A DNA stretch of 64,000 nucleotides, taken from UMGS2069 sp900557585. Lineage in GTDB: Bacteria > Bacillota > Clostridia > Christensenellales > UBA1242. Made by a program: the position numbers and the translations under genes. How positions within the stretch are numbered: position 1 is the stretch's first letter; each line of letters opens with the position of its first letter. The DNA is taken from assembly GCA_902476355.1 (NCBI GenBank), contig CABSCS010000006.1:21960-85959 (forward strand), in the 5' to 3' direction. This document shows, piece by piece, positions 57,338-64,000 of the stretch. Under the pieces are notes generated by a model, which saw only the letters and a list, made by a program, of their open reading frames with translations, was not told where the DNA came from and ran no database searches.

Positions 57338-58612
57338 ATGAGAACAATATTGCATTCAGATTTGAACAATTTTTATGCTTCGGTTGAAAGCCTTTTCCAC
57401 CCTGAATATGCGGGGTGTCCTTTGGTTGTGTGCGGAAGGGTTGAAGACCGTCATGGCATTGTTCTTGCAAAAAACATGATTGCCAAAAAGGCGGGTGTGA
57501 AAACTGGAATGGTTTTGTTCGAGGCAAAAAAACTTTGTCCAAACCTTGTTTGCATCGAGGCGCACCATGACCTTTATTTGAAATATTCGCGTGCGGTTCG
57601 AAAGATTTATTTGGAATATACCGACCAAGTTGAACCATTTGGAATTGACGAGGCATGGCTTGATGTTACGCATTCAAACGCTTGCGGGGGAGATGGCTAT
57701 AAAATTGCAGAAGAAATCCGCAAAAGAGTTAAAGAAGAAATTGGGCTTACGGTTTCAATTGGTGTTTCGTTCAACAAAGTTTTTGCAAAACTTGGGTCTG
57801 ACATGAAAAAGCCCGACGCTGTCACCGTGATTTCGAAAGACAATTTCAAAAACAAAGTTTGGGGGCTTCCTGCAAGCGATTTGCTTTATGTTGGCCGTGC
57901 AACCAAAGATAAACTTGAAAAACTGAACATTCACACAATTGGTGAACTTGCAACTTTTTCAAAACCAATTTTAACCAGCAAACTTGGAAAGTGGGGCGAG
58001 GTTCTGCTTTCATATGCGCGTGGGCAAGATGTTGACCATGTCCGCAAATATGACGAGTTCGAAGAACTCAAATCAATTGGAAACAGCATCACCTATTATC
58101 GCGACATTAAAACCGATGATGATGTCTATTCGCTTTTGATTCTGCTTTCAGAAAGCGTTTGTGCAAGAATGAAACATGCGGGCTTCAAGTGTGCAAGAAC
58201 ACTGAGTTTGGTTGTCACAAACGACAAACTTGAAACCACCGTTCGAATGACCAAAGCAACAACTCCAATGTCGCTTTCAACCGAAATGGCGCAAACCGCG
58301 TTTGACCTTTTCAAAAAAACTTTTTCGTGGAGCACGGCTCTTGTTCGAATGCTTGGCATCACTGTAAGCGATTTCACTGAGCATAAGCAACTTGCACTTT
58401 TTGAAGATGAAAAGAAAAAAGACAAACTTGTGAAACTTGAAAATGTTGTTGAACAAATGCGTGAAAAATATGGAAGAAAAATCATCAACAAAGCAGTGAT
58501 TTTGAAAGATGAACACATGCTTAATTTGAACATTAAAGGTGACCCTGGTTCGCTTTCAAGCGATGTTGCAACGGCAAGCCCACTTGAAACTGCAAAATAT
58601 CACAAAAAATAG
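57338..58612 (+). CDS. dinB: DNA polymerase IV (Y family)
   Basis: 424-residue translesion polymerase. ILHSDLNNFYASVES at the start holds the first catalytic Asp and the steric Phe-Tyr pair; FGIDEAWLDVT near 103 carries the catalytic Asp-Glu; SIGVSFNKVFAKLGSDMKKPDA near 139 is the conserved palm/thumb joint; little-finger domain after ~240. A C-terminal beta-clamp motif could be QLALFEDE near 365 (QLxLF). No ribosome site precedes ATG 57338 and the -10 box is 6 nt away, so a leaderless mRNA is expected. Confidence 0.95.
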   Translation: MRTILHSDLNNFYASVESLFHPEYAGCPLVVCGRVEDRHGIVLAKNMIAKKAGVKTGMVLFEAKKLCPNLVCIEAHHDLYLKYSRAVRKIYLEYTDQVEPFGIDEAWLDVTHSNACGGDGYKIAEEIRKRVKEEIGLTVSIGVSFNKVFAKLGSDMKKPDAVTVISKDNFKNKVWGLPASDLLYVGRATKDKLEKLNIHTIGELATFSKPILTSKLGKWGEVLLSYARGQDVDHVRKYDEFEELKSIGNSITYYRDIKTDDDVYSLLILLSESVCARMKHAGFKCARTLSLVVTNDKLETTVRMTKATTPMSLSTEMAQTAFDLFKKTFSWSTALVRMLGITVSDFTEHKQLALFEDEKKKDKLVKLENVVEQMREKYGRKIINKAVILKDEHMLNLNIKGDPGSLSSDVATASPLETAKYHKK

Positions 58613-58664
58613 TTCGTTTGCAAAAAAGTGTATATTTTTTTGCAGTTTTAAACAAAATTAGAAT

Positions 58665-58892
58665 ATGAGAAAAAATATCAATGTCAAAACCATAATGAAA
58701 GAAAATGGCGAAATTGTTCCACTTGCGGTTGTGTGGGAAAACGGAAAAGAATATCAAATAGACCGCGTTTTAAGTGTTCGCCCCGCACCGTCAAAAAGTG
58801 GGGGCTATGGGCTTCGCTATGAGGTTTGCATTTTGGGTCAAATCAAATTTCTTTATCTTGACCAGTTTGTGTGGTTTATTGACACAAACTAG
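58665..58892 (+). CDS. Small conserved-looking protein after dinB
   Basis: 75 residues, mostly beta: EIVPLAVVWENGKEYQIDRV (a W-x-x-G-x-x-Y strand pair), PSKSGGYGLRYEVCILGQI and YLDQFVWFIDTN. I recall similar small proteins beside Y-family polymerases in Firmicutes, but cannot name a family; YolD is another such partner but this is not an evident match. No ribosome site precedes the ATG (58665), which lies 52 nt after dinB. Terminator follows, so dinB and this gene probably share a transcript. Confidence 0.7.
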   Translation: MRKNINVKTIMKENGEIVPLAVVWENGKEYQIDRVLSVRPAPSKSGGYGLRYEVCILGQIKFLYLDQFVWFIDTN

Positions 58893-58900
58893 CATATCAA

Positions 58901-58924
58901 AATCAGCGTTTGCTGGTTTTTTTA
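58901..58924 (+). terminator. Terminator of dinB operon
   Basis: AATCAGC-GTTT-GCTGGTT then T6. Confidence 0.75.
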
Positions 58925-58958
58925 TTTCATAAAAAATTTTTCTATTGCCCCAAAATAT

Positions 58959-58988
58959 TTGCTCAATTTGCTTTTTGTGTGTTACACT
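58959..58988 (+). promoter_or_regulatory. Possible promoter of ung
   Basis: TTGCTC (58959-58964), 18 bp, TACACT (58983-58988). Confidence 0.5.
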
Positions 58989-59010
58989 ATGCACAAAGGA
59001 AAAAATACAA

Positions 59011-59700
59011 ATGAAATTTTTTAACAATTCGTGGGATAAAGTTTTAGAGGGTGAGTTTGAAAAACCATATTTCAAAGAACTGATGAAAAAAGTTGACGAG
59101 GAATATGACAAACACAAAATCTATCCACCAAGAGACAAAGTTTTTTCATGTTTGAAACTTTGTGACTATGACGATGTAAAGGTGGTTTTGCTTGGTCAAG
59201 ACCCATATCATGGCGAAGGTCAAGCCCATGGGCTTTGCTTTTCAGTTATGCCAGGGGTTGTTCCTCCACCATCGCTCAAAAACATTTTCAAAGAAATGCA
59301 AGATGATGTTCACACAACAATTCCAAACCATGGCTGTTTAGTGTCGTGGGCAAAGCAGGGCGTTTTGCTTTTGAACACGGTTTTAACTGTTCGCGAAGGC
59401 ATGCCAAACTCACACGCAAAATTTGGCTGGCAAACTTTCACCGACGAAATTATTCGAAAAGTGAACGAGAAAAAAGACCCAGTTGTTTTCATTTTGTGGG
59501 GCGCAAATGCAAAAGCAAAAATTCCGCTTATCACAAATCCAAACCACTTGATTTTATATTCGGCACATCCAAGCCCACTTTCTGCATATAACGGCTTTTT
59601 CGGATGCAAACATTTTTCAAAAACCAATCAATTTTTGAAAGAACATGGAAGAAAAGAGATAGACTGGCAAATACCAAATATAGTGAAGAGTGAGAAGTGA
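59011..59700 (+). CDS. ung: Uracil-DNA glycosylase (family 1)
   Basis: 229-residue UDG that excises uracil from DNA. VVLLGQDPYHGEGQAHGLCFSV near residue 60 (water-activating Asp), VPPPSLKNIFKE near 86, LLLNTVLTVREGMPNSH near 117, FILWGANAK near 159 and the HPSPLSA motif near 188 (catalytic His). ATG 59011 has AAAGGA 10 nt upstream. The natural end is around EIDWQIPN; the last codons IVKSEK are written by the start of a purine-rich repeat that continues downstream, so the tail looks acquired. Confidence 0.96.
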   Translation: MKFFNNSWDKVLEGEFEKPYFKELMKKVDEEYDKHKIYPPRDKVFSCLKLCDYDDVKVVLLGQDPYHGEGQAHGLCFSVMPGVVPPPSLKNIFKEMQDDVHTTIPNHGCLVSWAKQGVLLLNTVLTVREGMPNSHAKFGWQTFTDEIIRKVNEKKDPVVFILWGANAKAKIPLITNPNHLILYSAHPSPLSAYNGFFGCKHFSKTNQFLKEHGRKEIDWQIPNIVKSEK

Positions 59701-59790
59701 ATAGTGAAGAAGTAGTTGGACGGTAATGAAAAGTAGATTTTCACATGATAGTAGTGTAGTGATGAGGTATGAGTGAATAGTGATGAAGTG
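59681..59790. repeat. Purine-rich AGTGAATAGTGA-type low-complexity repeat
   Basis: Imperfect repeats of AGTGAA/TAGTGA/GATGAAGT run from inside the end of ung to 59790. Composition is nearly pyrimidine-poor and unlike the rest of the window. Confidence 0.7.
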
Positions 59791-59874
59791 CATTGATTTT
59801 TTTATCCAATCATATCAAAAAAATAGCAATCACTTGTCGGGCGCAAATTATAAATAGGGGGAAGGAGAAGAAAG

Positions 59875-61311
59875 TTGAAAAGAAATGGTTTGAAAATTTT
59901 TATGATTACGCTTTCGGTGTTGTTTTGCTTTTTGGCAATGCCAACTTTTTTCGTGCAAACTGCTTTTGCAGAAGAGGAAACTGTTTCTGTGAAATATTCG
60001 CTTGTTCCGCCAAACTATAACGCTTCGCCAGATGAAACCGAAACCAAATATAACATCAGAAACAAAAACCTTTCACCATTCACGCCTTTCGACTTTGATG
60101 CTGGAAAAAGAATGAATGGCTCATCTTTTGATTTTGACAGTGACAGCAACTATTGTTTTCAAGACCAAATTGTTTTTGCAGACAACCAGAGCATTGAATA
60201 TCGCGAAGACCTTGCACTTTCAATGTGGATATATTTTGATGCGACATCACTTCATAATTTTTCTGTGGTGCTTGAACTTGAAAACGGCAAGACAATTTCG
60301 TGGAATCTTTCTGCAAACGAGTTGTTTTCTTTGGTTGCAAAGTCATCAATCGACACAACACCCCATGCTTGGAACAAAATTGTTCTTCCATTCAAAAAAG
60401 CAACTTTTTCTGAAAACTATACCTTTGAAAGCGGAACACTTTCAACAATAAAAAAGATTAAATTTTCCTATTATTCTGCGCTTGAAGATGGCAACATTTC
60501 TTCGCTTTTATTTTATGACGTTGCGGTTGAAAATGCCAAAGAAACCGAGAAATATAGCGTTACAAAGCAACCATATGCTTTCTGTAAGGCATACTTTTTC
60601 ACCGATGAGCAAATTTCAAATGTTTGCCATGGTGACAGCCTTACTCTTCCAAGCGAACAAAATGCAATTTTATATGCATGGCAAGGCAAAACCGACCTTA
60701 AAAAAAGTGCAACCGAAGAGGGCACAAATGTAAAGTGGCGTGTTTATATGCTTGACCCAAACGGTACAACAAAACAATATTCTTTTGGAGACACAATCAA
60801 TTTTTCGGTTGCGGGAAACTATACAGTTTTTTATCGTTTGAGCGAGGTTAAAGATGGCTCTTCAAAAGTTATTTTGAGTTCGTTTTGCAATGTTTCAGCA
60901 AACAAACTTAATGCAATTTTCTTTGACCGAAAAACTTTGAAAACCCACAAAGATGTATACAATCAAATTTCAATTTCAACTTCTGCAAAATTTTCTAGTG
61001 TTTCAGACATTTCGTTTGAATATGACGAAAGTGCCATTGAAGTTTCTTTGGACGAAGATGGAAAGGTTCTGATTCGTGCAAAAAAGGTTGGAGAGTTCAA
61101 AGTGAAGGCAAAAGTTCGCGGAGTTCGACCAACAAGTGCAGAAAAAGAATATGAAACAACCCTGACCGTGAAGTCGCTAAAACCATCAAATTCAGACGAC
61201 AATTTGGCTTTAAAAATCTTTTTATGGAGTTGTCTTGGCTGTTTTGTTCTTGGTTTTTTAATTAGTATTGTAATTTTACTTGTAAAATCACGCAAAGTTG
61301 GTGTAAAATAA
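59875..61311 (+). CDS. Cell-surface protein with C-terminal membrane anchor
   Basis: 478 residues. Signal peptide ending FVQTAFAEE, then a beta-rich region resembling a carbohydrate-binding/jelly-roll layout (LALSMWIYFDAT near 107, NKIVLPFKKATF near 158, IKKIKFSYYSALEDG near 182), an Ig-like tail (FSVAGNYTVFYRLSEV near 312, KVGEFKVKAKVRG near 405) and one C-terminal membrane helix followed by Lys/Arg. So it is held in the membrane with the body outside. The start is TTG 59875, 7 nt after AAGGAG. It lies 21 nt before htrA and probably shares its transcript. Confidence 0.82.
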   Translation: MKRNGLKIFMITLSVLFCFLAMPTFFVQTAFAEEETVSVKYSLVPPNYNASPDETETKYNIRNKNLSPFTPFDFDAGKRMNGSSFDFDSDSNYCFQDQIVFADNQSIEYREDLALSMWIYFDATSLHNFSVVLELENGKTISWNLSANELFSLVAKSSIDTTPHAWNKIVLPFKKATFSENYTFESGTLSTIKKIKFSYYSALEDGNISSLLFYDVAVENAKETEKYSVTKQPYAFCKAYFFTDEQISNVCHGDSLTLPSEQNAILYAWQGKTDLKKSATEEGTNVKWRVYMLDPNGTTKQYSFGDTINFSVAGNYTVFYRLSEVKDGSSKVILSSFCNVSANKLNAIFFDRKTLKTHKDVYNQISISTSAKFSSVSDISFEYDESAIEVSLDEDGKVLIRAKKVGEFKVKAKVRGVRPTSAEKEYETTLTVKSLKPSNSDDNLALKIFLWSCLGCFVLGFLISIVILLVKSRKVGVK

Positions 61312-61332
61312 AAAGGAGGGGAAAATACAAAA

Positions 61333-62610
61333 GTGAAATATAACCTTGATGCACAAGAGAATATGGACAAGATTCCATATGACAGTCAGCCAATTTACAG
61401 GCAAACTCAAAACAAGAAAAGAAAACCAGAGAAAAGCACTTCGCACCCTAAATTTCTTTCACTTGTTGTTTGTCTTCTTGTTGTGCTGAACGTTGTTCTT
61501 TGCGGATTGGTTATTGACCTTGCAAAAAAGAATGATGCCCCTAATCAAACAAATATCATTCAAATTACAACAAATGGTTCTTTGAATGTTTCGGCGGTTG
61601 CAGACAAAACAAAATCTTCGGTTGTTGCAATTCATGCCGGTAACCTTACAAATGTCGACGCAAATTCTTTCTATCGTCTTTCAAGTCGTGGCGCAGGAAT
61701 TATTATTGACGGAAACAAAAGCACCGGCGAGTGTTACATTTTAACTTGCTATCACGTTGTCAAATCATATGCGAACGGAATTTATGTTTTGCTTTATGAC
61801 TCTTTCACTCCGGTGAAGGCAACTCTTGTAACCACAACGGGATACAGCAAAATGTATGACATTGCGGTTTTGAAATTCACCAATGCGGAATATAAGAAAA
61901 GTTCAAGCAAGCCTTGCGAAATTGGAAGCAGTGCTTCGGTTCGTGATGGCGACGCAGTGATTGCCTATGGAAACCCACAAGGAACAGGACTCAGTGTTAC
62001 AAGTGGTGAAATCAGCAAAACAATCAACATCGTGAATGTTGACGGAATCTATAACCGACTTTTGAAAACCTCTGCTCCAATAAATGGCGGAAACAGTGGT
62101 GGCGGACTCTTCTCTGCCGAAGGAAAACTTATTGGCATTGTAAACGCAAAAACCAATGACGACCCAACCAACGGAAGTTATATTGATAACATTGCATATG
62201 CAATTCCAATTGATGTTGCATATTCGCTTGCAAAAAACATTATCCGAAATGACCGCCCATTGAAAGCGGTTACTGGTCTTTCGTTCGGGGTTCAAAACAT
62301 CAATGTCAAATATGAAGACGAAAACGGGCTTCCAATTCCAGCAACTCAAACAATTTTGGTTAAAGAAGTTTTGAACGATTCTTCTGCATCAATTGCAGGC
62401 TTTGAAGTTGGCGATGAAATTGTTTCGTTCTCATATGACGAGGGTGACGAAATTGTAATGCGCAATCTTTACAGCCTTGAAGACCACATTTTCAACTTTT
62501 CAATGGGTGACATTGTAATGTTCAAAGTTATTCGTGGCTCAAGAGAAATTACTTTGTCACTTAAAATCAAAAGCCTTGTTGCTGCCGACAGCAAAGACTG
62601 GTATAAATAA
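61333..62610 (+). CDS. htrA: HtrA/DegP-like serine protease (S1C)
   Basis: 425 residues. Cytosolic N-terminus, one membrane helix (about 38-60), then a trypsin-like domain outside the membrane: His in LTCYHVVKSY near 138, Asp in KMYDIAVLKF near 176, Ser in INGGNSGGGLFS near 256. A C-terminal PDZ domain follows (VLNDSSASIAGFEVGDEIVSF near 352). Quality control or processing of exported proteins. The start is GTG 61333, with AAGGAGGGG upstream (15-21 nt from the GTG, somewhat far); other starts in frame are less supported. Confidence 0.93.
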   Translation: MKYNLDAQENMDKIPYDSQPIYRQTQNKKRKPEKSTSHPKFLSLVVCLLVVLNVVLCGLVIDLAKKNDAPNQTNIIQITTNGSLNVSAVADKTKSSVVAIHAGNLTNVDANSFYRLSSRGAGIIIDGNKSTGECYILTCYHVVKSYANGIYVLLYDSFTPVKATLVTTTGYSKMYDIAVLKFTNAEYKKSSSKPCEIGSSASVRDGDAVIAYGNPQGTGLSVTSGEISKTINIVNVDGIYNRLLKTSAPINGGNSGGGLFSAEGKLIGIVNAKTNDDPTNGSYIDNIAYAIPIDVAYSLAKNIIRNDRPLKAVTGLSFGVQNINVKYEDENGLPIPATQTILVKEVLNDSSASIAGFEVGDEIVSFSYDEGDEIVMRNLYSLEDHIFNFSMGDIVMFKVIRGSREITLSLKIKSLVAADSKDWYK

Positions 62611-62625
62611 AAATCAAAAAAATGC

Positions 62626-62655
62626 TTGCCATTGCAGGTGAAGATAGATTATAAT
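62626..62655 (+). promoter_or_regulatory. Promoter of acpP
   Basis: TTGCCA (62626-62631), 18 bp, TATAAT (62650-62655). Confidence 0.7.
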
Positions 62656-62683
62656 AGTTGCATAAAATATTTTGGAGGGTATT

Positions 62684-62914
62684 ATGGTAGAAAATAAAGT
62701 TGTTGAAATTTTGGCAAACACTCTTCGAGTTGACAAAGCCAAAATCACTCCAAGCACAAACATTGCATCTGATCTTGGTGCAGACTCACTTGACCTTGTT
62801 GAAATTTTAATGAGCCTTGAAGATGAATTCAACATTTCTATCCCAGACGAAGCAATTCCTGAAATTGTTACAGTTGGAGATTTGGTGAAATATATCGAAA
62901 ACGCTAAAAAATAG
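62684..62914 (+). CDS. acpP: Acyl carrier protein
   Basis: 76-residue ACP of fatty-acid synthesis. The GADSLDLVEILMSLEDEF motif carries the Ser (near residue 37) that receives the phosphopantetheine arm; the rest is the usual four-helix acidic protein (IPDEAIPEIVTVGDLVKYI). ATG 62684 has GGAGG 5 nt upstream. Here it stands alone, not within a fab cluster, with its own promoter and terminator. Confidence 0.96.
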   Translation: MVENKVVEILANTLRVDKAKITPSTNIASDLGADSLDLVEILMSLEDEFNISIPDEAIPEIVTVGDLVKYIENAKK

Positions 62915-62928
62915 TTTTTAAAAATCAT

Positions 62929-62955
62929 GCCAAGCATTTTTGCTTGGCTTTTTTT
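62929..62955 (+). terminator. Terminator of acpP
   Basis: GCCAAGCA-TTTT-TGCTTGGC then T7. Confidence 0.92.
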
Positions 62956-63202
62956 ATGCATGTTTTATTTTGCTAGGTTGTTTTTAACATGGTTATTTAT
63001 GTGAAATTTCTGTTTGTGGTTGTTTTCAATCTTTGTTCGCATGGTTATATTTGCGTTTGTGTTTAATCCTTTTTTTACTTGCCATCTATCTTTGTTTTTG
63101 TTTGAGTATGTCTTATCTGCGCTTGCTTTTATTCATTTTTTGACGTGCTTTATCTGTGTTTTATACAGTTTTATTTTTTACAGACCGCGGGTGGGAGAGA
63201 AT
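62956..63202. other. Intergenic stretch without a convincing gene
   Basis: T-rich on the + strand. A 76-codon open frame at 63014-63244 is hydrophobic only because of the T content, has no ribosome site and runs into the SRP RNA terminator, so I do not call it. Confidence 0.5.
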
Positions 63203-63232
63203 AAAAAAAGCCTGAACAAAAAGTTCAGACTT
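63203..63232 (-). terminator. Terminator of SRP RNA gene
   Basis: Reverse strand AGTCTGAAC-TTTTT-GTTCAGGCT then T6, just past the RNA 3' end. Confidence 0.85.
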
Positions 63233-63245
63233 GAAATTTTATAAA

Positions 63246-63517
63246 TGTGTTGCACATCATTTTTTGTCATAACACACCGAAGTGGAAAGCCAGTAGCCAA
63301 CTCCTTCAAAGCTACCTTGTGGCACATGGTCGAGTTTGCTTAGTGCTGCTGCCGCTAAGCTCTGACACGGTTCACAAATGACCATTGCACAAGACCTTGA
63401 TATCTTCATCGCTTGCTGACCGCAACCTTCCATGCATCATGCCGAGAAATGCATTCAGCCCTGCTGTAGCGGATCTCAGGATAAGGGCACCGCTAGTTCC
63501 CCACCTAGTGCAACACA
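63246..63517 (-). ncRNA. ffs: Signal recognition particle RNA, large (Bacillus) type
   Basis: About 272 nt on the reverse strand. The 5' end TGTGTTGCAC pairs with the 3' end GTGCAACACA. Alu-domain bases GGTGGGGAACTAGCGGTGCC near the 5' end and the S-domain helix 8 region GTGTCAG...GCGGCAGCAGCACTAAGC, with GGTCATTTGTGAACCG just before, match large SRP RNA. The promoter lies 6 nt before the 5' end and a terminator just after the 3' end. Ends are inferred from the pairing and promoter. It scaffolds Ffh for membrane-protein targeting. Confidence 0.93.
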
Positions 63518-63522
63518 AACAT

Positions 63523-63551
63523 ATTATATCTTATTTTTTTTCAAAATGCAA
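63523..63551 (-). promoter_or_regulatory. Promoter of SRP RNA
   Basis: Reverse strand TTGCAT (63551-63546), 17 bp, TATAAT (63528-63523); predicted start at 63516-63517. Confidence 0.85.
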
Positions 63552-63662
63552 GGTAAACAAAAGGTTTTGGCACTTTTAAAATGAAAAAATTGGCTAAAAA
63601 TGAAAAATTCGTGCAAAAAACAATTTTTTGATTGTTGTTTAAAGTTTTTTAATGGACATTAT

Positions 63663-63691
63663 TTGACTAAATATTATAGTCGTGATAATAT
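63663..63691 (+). promoter_or_regulatory. Promoter of the right-edge gene
   Basis: TTGACT (63663-63668), 17 bp, TAATAT (63686-63691). Confidence 0.6.
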
Positions 63692-63712
63692 ATTGTTATA
63701 AGGGGAATAATA

Positions 63713-64000
63713 ATGCAATCAAACGCTAAACGATTTATCGACGCTTATAACCGCCTTGACAAAGGCATGCGCGATATTTATAGTATCAAACCTGCCGTGA
63801 ACTTTTCCGACTGCGTGCGAAAAGTTGCATCGGTGAACTCGGTGATAAGAAAATATGAAGACGACATTATTGAATATGGCAGACTTAGAAATGCCATTGT
63901 TCACAATGACAGCGAAGAAACAATTGCCGAACCAAACACAAATGTTGTTGAAAAAATAGAATCAATTGCAAGGCTCATCTGCACGCCTCCTCGCGTTATG
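63713..64000 (+). CDS. HEPN-like protein, N-terminal 96 residues (cut by window edge)
   Basis: The frame is open from ATG 63713 to the window end. AAGGGG lies 7 nt upstream. The visible part is helical and contains YGRLRNAIVHND near residue 57-68, an Rx4H motif as in HEPN domains; similar N-termini occur in front of CBS-domain pairs in Firmicutes proteins of unknown role. Whether this one is an RNase-type HEPN or a structural one cannot be told without the rest. Confidence 0.7.
   Translation, partial: MQSNAKRFIDAYNRLDKGMRDIYSIKPAVNFSDCVRKVASVNSVIRKYEDDIIEYGRLRNAIVHNDSEETIAEPNTNVVEKIESIARLICTPPRVM

Noticed and set aside
58653..58664. CAAAAT/TAGAAT as -10 box for a leaderless 75-residue gene
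   Set aside because: No -35 box at proper distance; transcription together with dinB is simpler.
63014..63244. 76-codon hydrophobic open frame
   Set aside because: No ribosome site, T-rich composition alone explains it, and it overlaps the SRP RNA terminator.

Overview
The window reads as chromosomal DNA of a low-GC Gram-positive bacterium, most likely an uncultured, endospore-forming member of the Bacillota (Clostridia-like). The clues are a glmU-like/pth/mfd block, rnr-smpB-ssrA, a large Bacillus-type SRP RNA, a SpoIIQ-like LytM protein behind a sigmaF-like promoter, a SpoVB-like flippase behind a sigmaG-like promoter, an ER-type (SipW-like) signal peptidase, strong AGGAGG ribosome sites and many classical -35/-10 promoters and U-tract terminators. 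The lineage is inferred from gene content only. Almost everything lies on the + strand; eno, dut, a methyltransferase and the SRP RNA are on the - strand. I see no tRNA, rRNA, CRISPR array, transposase or prophage.

Layout. 1-2.1 kb: eno (cut by the left edge), divergent from yigZ-recX. 2.2-5.9 kb: two paralogous membrane-anchored coiled-coil proteins, each with its own near-identical promoter and terminator. 6-10.9 kb: M1 lipoprotein peptidase, YycJ-like MBL hydrolase, CPBP protease, M14 carboxypeptidase, tadA. 10.9-18.1 kb: degenerate GlmU-like protein, pth, mfd, PrsA-like lipoprotein. 18.6-20.7 kb: dut and, divergently, a HipA-like kinase with a small partner. 20.7-27.1 kb: acyltransferase, zinc-ribbon membrane protein, rnr, smpB, tmRNA and a Glu-rich membrane protein. 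27.2-31 kb: YbhN-like protein, a degenerate glycerol-1-phosphate-dehydrogenase-like protein, a small membrane protein and spoIIQ-like. 31-32.5 kb: pyk. 32.5-41.1 kb: a cell-surface region (lipoprotein, large GLUG-type repeat protein, anchored Ig-like protein, Smr protein, an apparently inactive SipW relative, active SipW, exported protein). 41.1-49.4 kb: spoVB-like, dus, pgk-tpiA, secG, DUF378, pepF, gmk-like. 49.5-56.1 kb: a ParB/Srx-like protein, a small unknown, and a very large BspA-like adhesin split by a frameshift. 56.4-64 kb: methyltransferase, dinB, ung, a surface protein, HtrA protease, acpP, SRP RNA and the start of a HEPN-like protein.

Themes. Four lower-glycolysis genes (eno, pyk, pgk, tpiA) are scattered among translation and quality-control genes (tmRNA/SmpB/RNase R, Pth, TadA, Dus) and DNA repair genes (mfd, dinB, ung, recX). 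A large part of the coding capacity goes to exported or surface proteins.

The most unusual signals are: at least six genes whose -10 box ends exactly 6 nt before the ATG with no Shine-Dalgarno, implying leaderless mRNAs; two sigmaG-type promoters sharing a 14-nt core; a tmRNA whose tag frame seems to lack the usual GCA resume codon; a kinase/small-protein pair resembling HipT/HipS in reversed order; a SipW pseudo-enzyme beside an active SipW; and the coiled-coil paralog pair with a shared acidic C-terminal signature. All calls come from reading the sequence; no database search was run.
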